A stretch of DNA of 64,000 nt from Enterococcus moraviensis ATCC BAA-383 (GCF_000407445.1 NZ_ASWB01000005.1:186001-250000); one strand, 5' to 3'; positions 37,101-46,798 are shown, counted from the first letter of the stretch. Notes: generated from the sequence alone by a model not told the origin. Numbers and translations: made by a program.

Positions 37101-38824
37101 GATTCATTTTCCTCCTCTTGTGATGCGACGATTTCTTGGTAATCTTTGGAATCGCGTAATAATTCTTCGTGGGTTCCTAAACCAACCTGCTTGCCACTTG
37201 CCAAGACTAAAATTTGATTGGCCTGTTGAATGGAACTAATTCGTTGAGAAATCAAAATTAATGTTGTTTCTTTTAAATCATGTCGCAAGGCTTTACGCAG
37301 ATTTAAATCTGTTTGATAGTCTAAGGCACTTAATGAGTCATCTAAAATTAAAACGTCAGGTTTATGAATCAGTGCACGAGCAATAGTCAAGCGTTGCTTT
37401 TGACCACCAGAAAAATTTTTCCCACTTTCGTATACTTTTGTATCTAAACCATCACTTAGATTTTCAACAAACTCCTTACATTGAGCTGTTTCAAGAGCTT
37501 GCCAACATTCCTCATCTGTTGCGTTCTCTTTTCCCCACTGCAGATTTTCTCGAATTGTTCCGGTAAATAAAACTGCTGTTTGAGGTGTGATTGCGATTTT
37601 TTTGCGTAGTTTCTCTATAGGCCAGTCGCGAACATTGGTGCCATCCACAAACAAATTCCCTTCACTTGTATCGTAAAAACGAGGAATCAATTGTGTCAAA
37701 GTACTTTTTCCACCACCAGTAGGTCCAGTGATCCCTAAAACAGAATTTGCAGGTATGTTTAAGGAAATATCCGTTAAAGCCAAGCCAGCATCTGCTTGAT
37801 AACGGAAAGAGACATGATCAAACAAAATCCCTTTCGTTTGTCCGTCAGCTAAATTTCCCGAATTTTCTGATGGCGTAATACTTGGAACAACGGCTAAAAC
37901 TTCACTCACTCGAGAGGCTGAAGCAGAAGCGCGAGTAAAAATAATAACTAAATTTGAAACAACAATCAAAGCTAGTAACATCTGGTTCATATAATTGATC
38001 AGAGCCAAAACCTCTCCTTGTTGTAAGCCGCCTATTTCTACTTTGATCCCACCTAGATAAAGTAGGGCTAAGATGCCAAGGTTCATCACTAAAGTGGTGG
38101 CTGGGGTCAATAAAGCCGAAATATTCGAAACACGAATATAAATAGAAGAAAGGTCATCGGTTACTTTATTAACATGTTTTTCTTCCATTTGTTTTCTAGC
38201 GAAAGCACGAATAACTCTAACACCACTTAAATTTTGACTGATTTGTCTATTTAGTAAGTCCAACTTTTCTTGAACTTTTTTATATAATGGTACGGTAGTT
38301 TTTATAATGAAATAAAGAATCAAGCAAAAAATTGGAAGCATCAAAAGAAAAATCAAGCCCATTTGCACATTGATATAAAACGCCATAATAACAGAACCAA
38401 TACTCAAAAAGGGCGCTCGGATCACAAGACGAATCAACATCGCCAAAGCTAACTGCAACTGATTGATATCATTTGTCATGCGCGTAATCAACGTATCTGT
38501 TCCAAAACTATTTAATTCTGCGTGAGAAAGTTGGTTGATTTTTTTCATCAGCTGATTTCTTAACTCCGTTCCAAAACCTTGAGAAGCAATCGATGCGTAG
38601 TATTGACAGATCATCACGCAGACCAGTCCAATGACAGACATCAAAAGCATCCACCCAGCCATTTGAATGACATAAGCCCGATCATTGTTTCGAATACCCT
38701 GATCAACTAGGCGAGCCATAAATAGCGGTAAAACCAATTCAAAACAAGCCTCTAAAAACTTAAAAAAAGGACCAAGAATAATTTGCTTGCGGTATTTTTT
38801 TGCATAGGTGAGTAAATTGAACAT
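37097..38824 (-). CDS. Heterodimeric ABC exporter, subunit with degenerate catalytic site
   Basis: The 575-residue partner has a six-segment membrane domain and an ATPase domain: Walker A GPTGGGKST, canonical signature NFSGGQKQRLTIARA, and Walker B LILDDSLSALD, in which aspartate replaces the catalytic glutamate. That substitution, with the non-canonical signature SEGQ in the partner, defines one degenerate and one active ATP site, as in TM287/288 and BmrCD. The gene is first in the two-gene operon; GGAGG precedes its ATG. Confidence 0.92.
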   Translation of the reverse strand: MFNLLTYAKKYRKQIILGPFFKFLEACFELVLPLFMARLVDQGIRNNDRAYVIQMAGWMLLMSVIGLVCVMICQYYASIASQGFGTELRNQLMKKINQLSHAELNSFGTDTLITRMTNDINQLQLALAMLIRLVIRAPFLSIGSVIMAFYINVQMGLIFLLMLPIFCLILYFIIKTTVPLYKKVQEKLDLLNRQISQNLSGVRVIRAFARKQMEEKHVNKVTDDLSSIYIRVSNISALLTPATTLVMNLGILALLYLGGIKVEIGGLQQGEVLALINYMNQMLLALIVVSNLVIIFTRASASASRVSEVLAVVPSITPSENSGNLADGQTKGILFDHVSFRYQADAGLALTDISLNIPANSVLGITGPTGGGKSTLTQLIPRFYDTSEGNLFVDGTNVRDWPIEKLRKKIAITPQTAVLFTGTIRENLQWGKENATDEECWQALETAQCKEFVENLSDGLDTKVYESGKNFSGGQKQRLTIARALIHKPDVLILDDSLSALDYQTDLNLRKALRHDLKETTLILISQRISSIQQANQILVLASGKQVGLGTHEELLRDSKDYQEIVASQEEENES

Positions 38825-39008
38825 AATTTTCCTCCTTAAAATAAGAGCGGTGGCTAATGAATAACCAATAGCTTGATTTCTAAAAATAAGTGCAAAAAAG
38901 TTTTCTCTTCTATTCTATATCAATTTTTCGTGATAATAAAGTTGCTCGCACAAAACCGTAATTATTTGATACAATAATGAGTAAATGCTATTTCGAAGGA
39001 GAAAATAT

Positions 39009-39854
39009 ATGAATGAATTTATTAAAATCGTTTTATTATTTTTTATCTACTCGTTTATTGGTTGGTTATGGGAGACAGTGTATTGCTCGTTAAAAGCTAG
39101 AAAATTTGTGTATCGAGGCTTTTTAATAGGCCCGTATTGTCCAATTTATGGTTTTGGGATTTTAGGTGTTCTGTACTTTTTAGAGCCACTTAGACAAAAT
39201 ATCATGATCCTGTACATCTTATCGACAATCTTGGTCACTATTTTAGAGTATATCACGAGCTATGGTTTGGAAAAATTATTCCACGCTTCATGGTGGGACT
39301 ATAAAGATGTGCCTTTTAACCTAAATGGTCGTGTTGCATTACCTGTTTCGCTTTTTTGGGGGATTGGTTGTGTACTGATCGTGCGAGTGATCCATCCAAA
39401 AGTAATGCTATTTGAGAGATTTTTATCAGAAAGATTTGGTGTAATTTTACCTATCTTGTTACTAGTACTTATCATTAGTGATTTAGTTTATACATTGATT
39501 AACATGCAATCATTCAAGAAAGTAACGGCACAGATCAGCACGGCAGTGGAGGAAAGAAAACAAGAACTGACTGCTACCTTAACTGAAAAGCGTGCAGAAT
39601 TATCAGCGAATTTGACCGAATTAAAAGAAACAGTATCTGAAGAAATCAATGAACGAAAACAAGCAAAAACAGCTGAGCGAAATTCTTGGCTCGAAGAGCT
39701 TAAAGAAGCGCCTGCAATCAAAAAATTAGTAACACATATGAATTACAATCAAAAGCGATGGGTACGTAATTATCCCAATTTTAAACTTAAAATCGGTAAA
39801 AATTCTTCTGAAGTTCAACAAATCATCAAGAAATACAAAAAAAATACCAAATAA
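39009..39854 (+). CDS. CmpB-like (ABC transporter type IV) membrane protein
   Basis: The 281-residue protein has about five N-terminal hydrophobic segments with the family pattern FFIYSFIGWLWETVYCSLKARKFVYRGFLIGPYCPIYGFG (in blocks), then a long charged coiled coil (about residues 170-225, repeated KxELTATLTEKRAEL-type heptads) and a basic C-terminus. It matches the putative ABC-transporter type IV/CmpB family (Pfam PF06541), whose function is not established. CGAAGGAG precedes the ATG at 39009, so the frame start at 38985 is not used. It is monocistronic. Confidence 0.82.
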   Translation: MNEFIKIVLLFFIYSFIGWLWETVYCSLKARKFVYRGFLIGPYCPIYGFGILGVLYFLEPLRQNIMILYILSTILVTILEYITSYGLEKLFHASWWDYKDVPFNLNGRVALPVSLFWGIGCVLIVRVIHPKVMLFERFLSERFGVILPILLLVLIISDLVYTLINMQSFKKVTAQISTAVEERKQELTATLTEKRAELSANLTELKETVSEEINERKQAKTAERNSWLEELKEAPAIKKLVTHMNYNQKRWVRNYPNFKLKIGKNSSEVQQIIKKYKKNTK

Positions 39855-39998
39855 TCTCTATTTTATATAACAGTTTCTTTTTGTGTCTCATAATTGTTGC
39901 AAAAGCTGATATATCAATGATTTTATCAGTATGGCAGAGGTAGAAAGACAAAGATAAAAGGGTTGAATGTTACAGAAAACGAGTGGTTTTCGCTGAAT

Positions 39999-40014
39999 TG
40001 TAATAAATTGTAAC
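39999..40014 (+). promoter_or_regulatory. WalR-like direct repeat upstream of the 3D-domain protein
   Basis: TGTAAT and TGTAAC are separated by 4 bp. The WalR box is TGTWAH-N5-TGTWAH, so the spacer is one base short. The gene downstream is a typical WalKR-type cell-wall target. A -10-like TATAAT lies at 40047-40052. Confidence 0.3.
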
Positions 40015-40091
40015 GCTATTGAAATAAAATAAGCTTCATAGATTAGTATAATAGGTAGAGTTGGATTTAGTTAGGAAAGGTGTTGGATTCA

Positions 40092-41267
40092 GTGAAAGTA
40101 AAAAAATTGATACCATTTTTAGCTGCTATCATGCTAGTAAATGTTGCTCTTCCAGTCGGTGCTGCAGCAGAGTCATTAGACGAGCTGAAAGATAAAGAAG
40201 CACAAGCGACACAAACAGGAGAATCACTTAGCGAAGATATCAATACAGCTTTGAATGATGTTAATGAAAAATACGCTGAAATTGAAAAACTTAAAACAGA
40301 CATTTCAAAAGCTGAAGAAACAATCAAAAACTCTGAGGCTGAGATTACAGTAACAGAGAAAAGCATTGCACGCCGTAAAGAAGTCGTTGGAGATCGTATG
40401 AAAGATATCCAGCTAAGTGGGGAACAGCGTACATGGCAAGTATTATTAGATGCTGAAAGTGTATCAGATTTCTTTAATAAAGCATATGCGATGACAATCT
40501 TACAAAATGCTGAAAAAGAAAAAATCGATAGTCTATCTCAAGATAAAGAAAAACTGTCTGAGCTTCAAGAAACTGTAAAAAGTAAACAAGAAGAATTAAA
40601 AACCAACGAAACGAAATTACAGGACGAAGCATCAGCAATGGACGAACAAGTTGTAACATTAAAACAGCAATTATCTGATAATCAAGCAGCGTTACAACTA
40701 ATTGCTAGTCAAAAACAAACAGAAGAAAAACGAATCACAGATGAAAAGAAAGCAGATGAAGCGCGTCAAAAGCAAGCGGCATTAGACGAAGCACAAAGAA
40801 AAGCAAATGCTGCTTCTCAATCAAGCTCAAGTAGCAGCTCATCTTCATCAAGTAGTGAGTCAAGTAGCAACAGTAGCAGTTCAAGCTCAAGCAGCGAAGA
40901 AGAACCTGTTGTTACACCACCAACACCACCAGTAGAAGTACCAAGTACGGGTGGAGAAGACAATAACAATTCTGGTTCAAATGGACAAGTATTGTACATG
41001 CAATCAACAGCCTACTCATGGAAAGAAGCGGGTTCTGGATTTATCACTGCAACTGGAATTGATTTACGTTCGCAAAGTAATGTAATTGCAGTCGATCCAA
41101 GTGTGATTCCTCTAGGTTCTTTCGTTGAGGTAGAAGGATACGGATTTGCTGTCGCTGGAGACACTGGTGGCGCAATCAATGGGAACATTATTGACGTACA
41201 CTTCCCAACTGTTGAACAATGTTTAACTTGGGGACGTAGAAACAATGTTAAAGTGACAATACAATAA
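40092..41267 (+). CDS. Secreted coiled-coil protein with C-terminal 3D domain (cell-wall hydrolase type)
   Basis: The protein of about 391 residues has a signal peptide (KKLIPFLAAIMLVNVALPVGAAAES), a long coiled-coil domain like PcsB/SagA/SalB (about 25-235), a serine-only linker of about 35 residues with acidic interruptions, a proline-rich stretch, and a C-terminal 3D domain (about residues 300-391) with the three conserved aspartates in ITATGIDLRS, IAVDPSVIPLGS, AGDTGGAI and IDVHF. 3D domains are double-psi barrels with lytic-transglycosylase-like activity. GTG at 40092 after AAAGGTG is the most likely start. It is a candidate immunogenic secreted cell-division protein. Confidence 0.88.
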   Translation: MKVKKLIPFLAAIMLVNVALPVGAAAESLDELKDKEAQATQTGESLSEDINTALNDVNEKYAEIEKLKTDISKAEETIKNSEAEITVTEKSIARRKEVVGDRMKDIQLSGEQRTWQVLLDAESVSDFFNKAYAMTILQNAEKEKIDSLSQDKEKLSELQETVKSKQEELKTNETKLQDEASAMDEQVVTLKQQLSDNQAALQLIASQKQTEEKRITDEKKADEARQKQAALDEAQRKANAASQSSSSSSSSSSSSESSSNSSSSSSSSEEEPVVTPPTPPVEVPSTGGEDNNNSGSNGQVLYMQSTAYSWKEAGSGFITATGIDLRSQSNVIAVDPSVIPLGSFVEVEGYGFAVAGDTGGAINGNIIDVHFPTVEQCLTWGRRNNVKVTIQ

Positions 41268-41274
41268 AAAATGA

Positions 41275-41301
41275 AGACACTCGCTGGAGTGTCTTTTTTT
41301 T
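41275..41301 (+). terminator. Terminator of the 3D-domain gene
   Basis: AGACACTC / GAGTGTCT with GCTG loop and eight T. Confidence 0.9.
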
Positions 41302-41462
41302 GTCAGTAAAGTGTTACAAACATAGTTAGTGAAATCAAAATATGAATGGGTGGCTTTCGTTAGATTTGTTGACATTTATTAAAACAAATTAAAAAATAAG
41401 TGAATGTAATGCATTCACAAAAAATAAATGGTACACTGCAATAAAGAAAGTGAGGAATAACA

Positions 41463-42032
41463 ATGATTCGTTTTGCAACAAAAGAAGACGGAGAGGCTAT
41501 TGCTCCGTTAATTTTAGTTATTTTAAAAGATATGGAATTACCGTTATTAGAAATTATTCCAGAAGAAACCATTTTAGCTGTTCTTGCAGAGGCTGTAGCG
41601 GATCCAACTTACCGTTATGGTTATAAACGAGGCTTAGTGTATGAAGAGGCTGGACAAGTTGCTGGAATAGCATTTGGATATCCTAATGAAGATGAACCCA
41701 TCATTGATGAGCCTTTAAAAAAAGTATTAAATAAATATAATTTGGATGAAGAAATCAGAATATTCGTTGATCCTGAAACACTACCTGATGAATGGTACTT
41801 AGATTCGATTTCAGTAGATGAAAACTATCGTGGATTGGGAATTGGCTCTAAATTATTAGATGCTTTGCCTAAAATGGCGAAAAGAGATGGAAAAGATATT
41901 ATTGGATTGAGTGTGGATAAAGGCAATCCTAATGCGAAAAAATTGTATAGTCGTAAAGGATTTAAAGATGTAACAGAAATGATGATCAGTGGTCATTTAT
42001 ATGACCATATGCAGAAAAAAATCAGCGAATAA
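41463..42032 (+). CDS. GNAT family N-acetyltransferase
   Basis: The 189-residue protein has the GNAT acetyl-CoA pyrophosphate-binding motif YRGLGIGSKLLDALP near residue 125, preceded by the beta-4 strand WYLDSISVDENYR, and the late motif NAKKLYSRKGFKDV. It should acetylate an amine using acetyl-CoA; the substrate is unknown. A hairpin terminator overlaps its stop codon and serves it and the convergent gene. Confidence 0.87.
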   Translation: MIRFATKEDGEAIAPLILVILKDMELPLLEIIPEETILAVLAEAVADPTYRYGYKRGLVYEEAGQVAGIAFGYPNEDEPIIDEPLKKVLNKYNLDEEIRIFVDPETLPDEWYLDSISVDENYRGLGIGSKLLDALPKMAKRDGKDIIGLSVDKGNPNAKKLYSRKGFKDVTEMMISGHLYDHMQKKISE

Positions 42033-42047
42033 CACTCGCTGATTTTT
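42019..42047. terminator. Terminator between convergent genes
   Basis: AATCAGCGA / TCGCTGATT stem overlapping the GNAT stop, followed by a T-run. Confidence 0.78.
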
Positions 42048-42053
42048 TATTTT

Positions 42054-42569
42054 TTAACAAGTTCCCCAACCAATGATTGGTTTATGATCTTGTTTCTTTT
42101 TTTTATTATACAACCAATAGTCCAATACAGCAGCAACACAAATACATAAAGGGGCATCTTCGTCATTTGTGACATCTAAGCTGAAATAGTCACCTGAAAA
42201 CAGAGTAGCTTTACTCATGGCCATTACTTTGTGATTGACCTGATAAATAGAATAACGATGATTTTTAATATCACCAAGAACAGTCCAATGCATATGTTGA
42301 ATATAATAAAAATCAGCATTCAAATTTAAGATTTTACGTAAAACTCCGACTTTTTCAAAGCCTTTATACAGTTCGAATCGTGAACCAAAAGCAAAAGACG
42401 TTTGTCTGATGCTTGCAACTAATTCACCGCTCATTGTATATAAAGAAAGTGCATCCCCGCGTGTCCCCCAACGCCCAACAAGTAAGAAAAGAGACTTGCC
42501 GTCTTCGTCTTTGACGAGGGTTCTTGTAACATTACTTAATTGCTGCTCTTGAATAAAAAACTCGGACAC
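42054..42569 (-). CDS. LURP-one-related/YxjI-type tubby-like protein
   Basis: The 171-residue protein is built of short beta strands in the pattern of the LURP1-related (YxjI-like) family: FFIQEQQLS, LFLLVGRWGTRGDALSLYTMSGELVASIRQ (in blocks), GVLRKI, YYIQHMHWTVLGDIKNHRYSIY and a terminal hydrophobic helix ICVAAVLDYWLY. Tubby-like folds bind lipid or act as scaffolds; the bacterial role is not known. AGGTGAGA lies upstream of the ATG. It follows the HAD hydrolase gene on the same strand. Confidence 0.75.
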   Translation of the reverse strand: MSEFFIQEQQLSNVTRTLVKDEDGKSLFLLVGRWGTRGDALSLYTMSGELVASIRQTSFAFGSRFELYKGFEKVGVLRKILNLNADFYYIQHMHWTVLGDIKNHRYSIYQVNHKVMAMSKATLFSGDYFSLDVTNDEDAPLCICVAAVLDYWLYNKKKKQDHKPIIGWGTC

Positions 42570-42611
42570 AATATCTCACCTCTTTTCCGTATTGTTTTGC
42601 AAGTTAGGTCA

Positions 42612-43481
42612 CTATAAATCTTCTCTAATTGCGCGTAAAATTGCTTCACCTACGCCATTTTCTAAATTAGTAGATGTGATATATTTTGCATGATCTTTTA
42701 CTTCTAATTCGGCATTGCCCATTGCAAAACTGACACCAGCCCACTGCAACATGCTGACGTCATTAAAGTTATCACCAATCGTCATGACTTCTTTTTCAGA
42801 AATCCCACGATCTTTCGCAACATGTGCTACTGCGATTCCCTTTTGGGCATTTTTATGATTCACTTCAATATTATTTTGGGCAGATGAAGTAACTGCCAAG
42901 TCTGCTAACTGTCTGATCTCAGTACTTGCAGGTGCCAATACTTTTGGGCCTTCCATACTAAAACCGATGATTTTTAAGACTTCAATATCATCTTCTTTAA
43001 TCAATTCACGCATATCCTCAATATAAGTGATGTCAAGTAAAGATAGATGCGCTGCGGCCATTGCAATCGCTACTTTATAAGTCAAATGGGGCATGGTTGT
43101 TGCGATATGAGACGCAAAGTTTTCAATTCTTTTTTCTTGGCGTTCAGAATAAATGCCTTTATTGGTGGAAACTTCAAAATAAACATCATGAGCGTCTAAA
43201 ATATCTAAGATATCGCCAGTTGTTTTTTTATCGATTCCTGCGGTGAAAAGCGAATTTCCAGCCTTATCAAAAACTTTAGCACCATTTAGTGTAATCATTG
43301 CGCATTCGATTCCAGCTTCGTCTAATGCAGGTTTCGCTTCTGTATACGCGCGACCTGTAGCGACCATAAACTCAATTCCAAGACGTTCAGCTTCTTTAAT
43401 AGCAGAAGCATTATCCTTAGAAATACCCATTTTTGAATCTAGTAGTGTTCCATCCATGTCTGAAGCAATCAATTTAATCAT
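42612..43481 (-). CDS. Cof-type HAD-IIB family hydrolase
   Basis: The 289-residue phosphatase has HAD motif I ASDMDGTLLDSK (D8, D10), motif II VATGRAYTEA, motif III lysine in the NHKNAQKGIAV run, and motif IV TIGDNFNDVSML, with an IIB cap between. Cof-type enzymes dephosphorylate sugar phosphates, flavin phosphates or nucleotide-related metabolites; the substrate here is unknown. AGGTG lies upstream of the ATG. It is divergent from ung. Confidence 0.92.
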   Translation of the reverse strand: MIKLIASDMDGTLLDSKMGISKDNASAIKEAERLGIEFMVATGRAYTEAKPALDEAGIECAMITLNGAKVFDKAGNSLFTAGIDKKTTGDILDILDAHDVYFEVSTNKGIYSERQEKRIENFASHIATTMPHLTYKVAIAMAAAHLSLLDITYIEDMRELIKEDDIEVLKIIGFSMEGPKVLAPASTEIRQLADLAVTSSAQNNIEVNHKNAQKGIAVAHVAKDRGISEKEVMTIGDNFNDVSMLQWAGVSFAMGNAELEVKDHAKYITSTNLENGVGEAILRAIREDL

Positions 43482-43677
43482 AAAATTTTCTACACCTCGT
43501 TTATTTAACTTATCTATAGTTTACCATGTTTTTTCCATTTCAGTGCAGAAAAAATATTCTTGTCACTTTCTAAAAAATCAGATATGCTAGTTGTGTAAAA
43601 GAAAAGTGTCAGAATAGACGTTTTAATTAATACGAATCGAAAAATAGCATACGGATCATATTTTAGGAGGAGAAAAA

Positions 43678-44361
43678 ATGAAGGCAATCATACATAATAG
43701 CTGGCAAAAAGTTTTAGAAGAAGAGTTCACTAAGGAATATTATTTAAATTTACGTGATTTTTTAAAACAAGAGTATAGCCAACAAACGATTTACCCAGAC
43801 ATGTATCACATATACTCTGCACTAGAATTGACACCATATGATGAGGTAAAAGTAGTGATACTAGGACAAGATCCTTATCATGGTCCAAATCAAGCACACG
43901 GGTTAAGTTTTTCAGTACAACCAGGCGTTAAAACACCGCCGTCATTAATGAACATTTATAAGGAACTACAAGCTGACCTTGGTTATCCGCCAGTTTCCCA
44001 TGGCTTTTTAGAAAGTTGGGCAAAGCAAGGAGTTCTTTTGTTAAACACGGTTTTAACTGTTCGCAACGGACAAGCATACTCTCATCGAGGACAAGGCTGG
44101 GAACAGCTGACAGATGCGATAATAAAAAAATTAAATGAACGCGATAAACCAATCGTTTTTATTTTATGGGGGAAACCAGCCCAAGAAAAAATAAAAATGA
44201 TTGATACAGATAAACACATTATTATCAAATCACCCCATCCAAGTCCGTTAGCTGCTCATCGAGGCTTCTTCGGCTCAAAGCCTTTCTCAAAAACAAATCA
44301 AGCACTGGAGCAACTTGGAGAGTCGCCAATTGATTGGAAATTGCCTGATACAGTGTCCTAA
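43678..44361 (+). CDS. ung: Uracil-DNA glycosylase, family 1
   Basis: The 227-residue enzyme removes uracil from DNA in base-excision repair. The water-activating motif is [18 protein letters not shown] with D65, and the minor-groove intercalation loop is [22 protein letters not shown] precedes the ATG. It lies just upstream of pta, with about 150 bp between and a separate promoter for pta. Confidence 0.97.
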   Translation: MKAIIHNSWQKVLEEEFTKEYYLNLRDFLKQEYSQQTIYPDMYHIYSALELTPYDEVKVVILGQDPYHGPNQAHGLSFSVQPGVKTPPSLMNIYKELQADLGYPPVSHGFLESWAKQGVLLLNTVLTVRNGQAYSHRGQGWEQLTDAIIKKLNERDKPIVFILWGKPAQEKIKMIDTDKHIIIKSPHPSPLAAHRGFFGSKPFSKTNQALEQLGESPIDWKLPDTVS

Positions 44362-44514
44362 AACAGAACGATCTGTTATAGTGCAGAAGCGTGAGTCTGT
44401 GAAAACAATATCAGAATCAACAATTTTTACACTAATACAGCTATAAATAACTGTTATTTTCTTGAAGAATGGTGTATGATAAGTTTGTATAAATAATCAG
44501 TTGGAGGGTATATC

Positions 44515-45495
44515 GTGGAATTATTCGATAGCTTAAAATTTAAAGTCATTCGCCGTAACATCAAAATTGTTTTCCCAGAAGCAACAGATCCTCGTATTTT
44601 AGGAGCTGCAGCTCGTTTGAAAGCAGAAGAATTAATGGAACCTATCTTGATCGGTAAACAAGAAGCCATTGTGGAAGCAGCACATGCACGCGGAATCAAA
44701 ACTTCGAACTTTACGATCATCGATCCAGATAATTATGATGGATGGGAAGAAATGGTTGCAGCATTTGTTGAACGTCGTAATGGAAAAGTCACAGAAGAAG
44801 ACGCACGCAAGATTTTGAAAGATGTCAACTACTTTGGAACAATGCTAACTTACATGGGACTTGCTGATGGTATGGTCAGTGGTGCAATCCACTCAACTGG
44901 CGACACTGTTCGTCCAGCCCTACAAATCATCAAAACAAAACCAGGTGTTAGCCGTACAAGTGGTGCAATGATCATGGTTCGTGGCCGTGACCAAGAAAAA
45001 TATATCTTTGCAGATTGTGCAATCAATGTAAATCCAACAGCACAAGAACTAGCTGAGATTGCTGTTGACAGTGCAAAAACGGCTGAATTATTTGATATCG
45101 AGCCAAAAGTAGCAATGATGAGCTTCTCAACAAAAGGTTCTGCTAAAGCACCTGAAGTGGATAAAGTAGTAGAAGCAACAAAAATTGCAAAAAGCTTAGC
45201 GCCTGAACTTGAAATCGATGGTGAATTACAATTTGATGCGTCATATGTAGCATCTGTTGCTCAATTAAAAGCACCGAATTCATCTGTTGCAGGACAAGCG
45301 ACAGTCTTTGTTTTCCCAGAATTACAATCAGGAAACATTGGCTACAAGATTGCTCAACGTTTAGGTAACTTTGAAGCAATTGGTCCAATCTTACAAGGAT
45401 TGAACAAACCTGTATCTGACTTATCTCGTGGCGCAAATGAAGAAGATATTTACAAATTATCGATCATTACTGCTGCCCAAACATTAATGAACTAA
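44515..45495 (+). CDS. pta: Phosphate acetyltransferase
   Basis: The 326-residue enzyme interconverts acetyl-CoA and acetyl phosphate; with acetate kinase it yields ATP in mixed-acid fermentation. Conserved runs are VFPEATDPRILGAAARL, MVSGAIHSTGDTVRPALQI, SFSTKGSAKAPEVDKV and FPELQSGNIGYKIAQRLG. It starts with GTG at 44515 after TTGGAGGG. Codon use is highly biased, as in strongly expressed genes. It has its own terminator. Confidence 0.97.
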   Translation: MELFDSLKFKVIRRNIKIVFPEATDPRILGAAARLKAEELMEPILIGKQEAIVEAAHARGIKTSNFTIIDPDNYDGWEEMVAAFVERRNGKVTEEDARKILKDVNYFGTMLTYMGLADGMVSGAIHSTGDTVRPALQIIKTKPGVSRTSGAMIMVRGRDQEKYIFADCAINVNPTAQELAEIAVDSAKTAELFDIEPKVAMMSFSTKGSAKAPEVDKVVEATKIAKSLAPELEIDGELQFDASYVASVAQLKAPNSSVAGQATVFVFPELQSGNIGYKIAQRLGNFEAIGPILQGLNKPVSDLSRGANEEDIYKLSIITAAQTLMN

Positions 45496-45502
45496 TGAAA
45501 TA

Positions 45503-45560
45503 GACTAGAGAATTGAAATGAAACGTGTTTCGTTTTGTTTGAGTTCTCTAGTTTTTTTTT
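45503..45560 (+). terminator. Terminator of pta
   Basis: GACTAGAGAA and TTCTCTAGTTT form the base of a long hairpin (ACGTGTTTCGT apex region), followed by nine or more T. Confidence 0.85.
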
Positions 45561-45621
45561 CAATAATTCGGTATACTACACTACATAGGAACACGGAAAG
45601 AATAAATAAGTAGGTGAAAAA

Positions 45622-46095
45622 ATGGAGATAACAATCAATAATCCAGAAGAAATGGAGATACTGGCTAGAAATATTGGTTCAGTAGCTACATCTGGTGATG
45701 TTATTATACTTTCAGGCGATTTAGGTGCTGGAAAAACGACAATGACAAAAGGAATTGCATTAGGATTAGGGATCAAGCAAATGATTAAAAGCCCTACGTA
45801 TACGATTATACGCGAGTACCAACAAGGACGCTTGCCTTTATATCATATGGATGTTTACCGTGTTGAAAAAGGTGCAGATGATCTCGGTTTAGATGACTAT
45901 TTTGAAGGTGATGGTCTATCAGTGGTCGAGTGGGGAAAAATGTTAGGCGTGTTTTTACCCACAGATTATTTAGATACGACGATTATTAAAGATGCTGAAG
46001 ATATAGAAAAACGAGTAGTGTCGATTCAACCAGTTGGGTTAAAAGCAAAACAATTCTTAAAACGCGTTCAAGAAAAAATGGAGGAGCAAGTATGA
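45622..46095 (+). CDS. tsaE: tRNA threonylcarbamoyladenosine biosynthesis ATPase TsaE
   Basis: The 157-residue P-loop ATPase has Walker A GDLGAGKTTMTKG and the run IKSPTYTIIREYQQ, and belongs to the TsaBDE complex that makes t6A37 in tRNAs reading ANN codons. Start is the ATG at 45622 after GTAGGTG. Its stop overlaps the start of a GNAT gene by 4 bp, so the two are coupled, a common arrangement in Lactobacillales. Confidence 0.95.
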   Translation: MEITINNPEEMEILARNIGSVATSGDVIILSGDLGAGKTTMTKGIALGLGIKQMIKSPTYTIIREYQQGRLPLYHMDVYRVEKGADDLGLDDYFEGDGLSVVEWGKMLGVFLPTDYLDTTIIKDAEDIEKRVVSIQPVGLKAKQFLKRVQEKMEEQV

Positions 46096-46613
46096 CAGAG
46101 GTTGAATTTACGATTCGGGAAGCGATCCCAACAGATGCTGAAGAAATTTTACAAGCATTAACGCTAATTGGCAGTGAGACACCTTATCTGGTGATGGATG
46201 AAAAAGGTATGGAAATGACGCCAGATGAGATGAGTGAGAACCTAGCAAATCTGTATGAATCTCCAAATAATGTATTGATGGTGGCTTTAGCAGATGGGAA
46301 AGTCATTGGTACGGCTTCTGTCAAAGCATCCTCTAAAAAACGTATGGAGCATATTGGAGAGATCGGGATCAGTATTTTAAAAGAATATTGGGGCTTTGGA
46401 TTAGGTAGCTTGATGATGGAAGAGCTTATCGAATGGGCTAAAGAAAGTGACGTAATCCGCCGTTTAGAGCTAACTGTACAACATCGGAATCAGCGTGCAG
46501 TCCATGTTTATGAAAAGATGGGCTTTAAAACAGAAACAATCATGGCTCGTGGTGCAAAAACAGATGAAGGGGAATTTTTAGATGTTCATTTGATGAGCAT
46601 GATGATCGATTGA
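46092..46613 (+). CDS. GNAT family N-acetyltransferase
   Basis: The 173-residue protein has the acetyl-CoA motif EYWGFGLGSLMMEELI and the late GNAT run NQRAVHVYEKMGFKTE, with EIGISIL as the beta-4 strand. It is translationally coupled to tsaE. Similar tsaE-linked acetyltransferases in Gram-positives have unknown substrates; it is not the RimI type by its N-terminus. AGGAG lies before the ATG. Confidence 0.88.
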   Translation: MTEVEFTIREAIPTDAEEILQALTLIGSETPYLVMDEKGMEMTPDEMSENLANLYESPNNVLMVALADGKVIGTASVKASSKKRMEHIGEIGISILKEYWGFGLGSLMMEELIEWAKESDVIRRLELTVQHRNQRAVHVYEKMGFKTETIMARGAKTDEGEFLDVHLMSMMID

Positions 46614-46656
46614 GGTAAATAAGTGAGTGAGAAAAAACATTTATTTGACTATTACA

Positions 46657-46700
46657 AAGACTGAAACATAACCTGAAAAGTTATGTCTCAGTCTTTTTTT
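46657..46700 (+). terminator. Terminator of the tsaE-GNAT operon
   Basis: AAGACTGAAACATAAC pairs with GTTATGTCTCAGTCTT, followed by a T-run. Confidence 0.85.
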
Positions 46701-46784
46701 GTAACGCTACGTTACTTTGATGTTACAAGTTACTTCTTCCTTCCTTATGTAACCACTTGCTCTTTTTCTATATCTTGTTTTCTT

Positions 46785-46798
46785 CGTAAGCGCTATAC
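46785..46798 (+). promoter_or_regulatory. cre-like site in the GH4 gene promoter
   Basis: CGTAAGCGCTATAC matches the core of the cre consensus and overlaps the -10 TATACT. CcpA repression of this glycosidase gene is likely. A separate short dyad GTAACGCTACGTTAC at 46701-46715 may bind another regulator. Confidence 0.5.

Noticed and set aside
40818-40905. Low-complexity AGC/TCA tract considered as a separate repeat element
   Set aside because: It is the in-frame serine linker of the 3D-domain protein.
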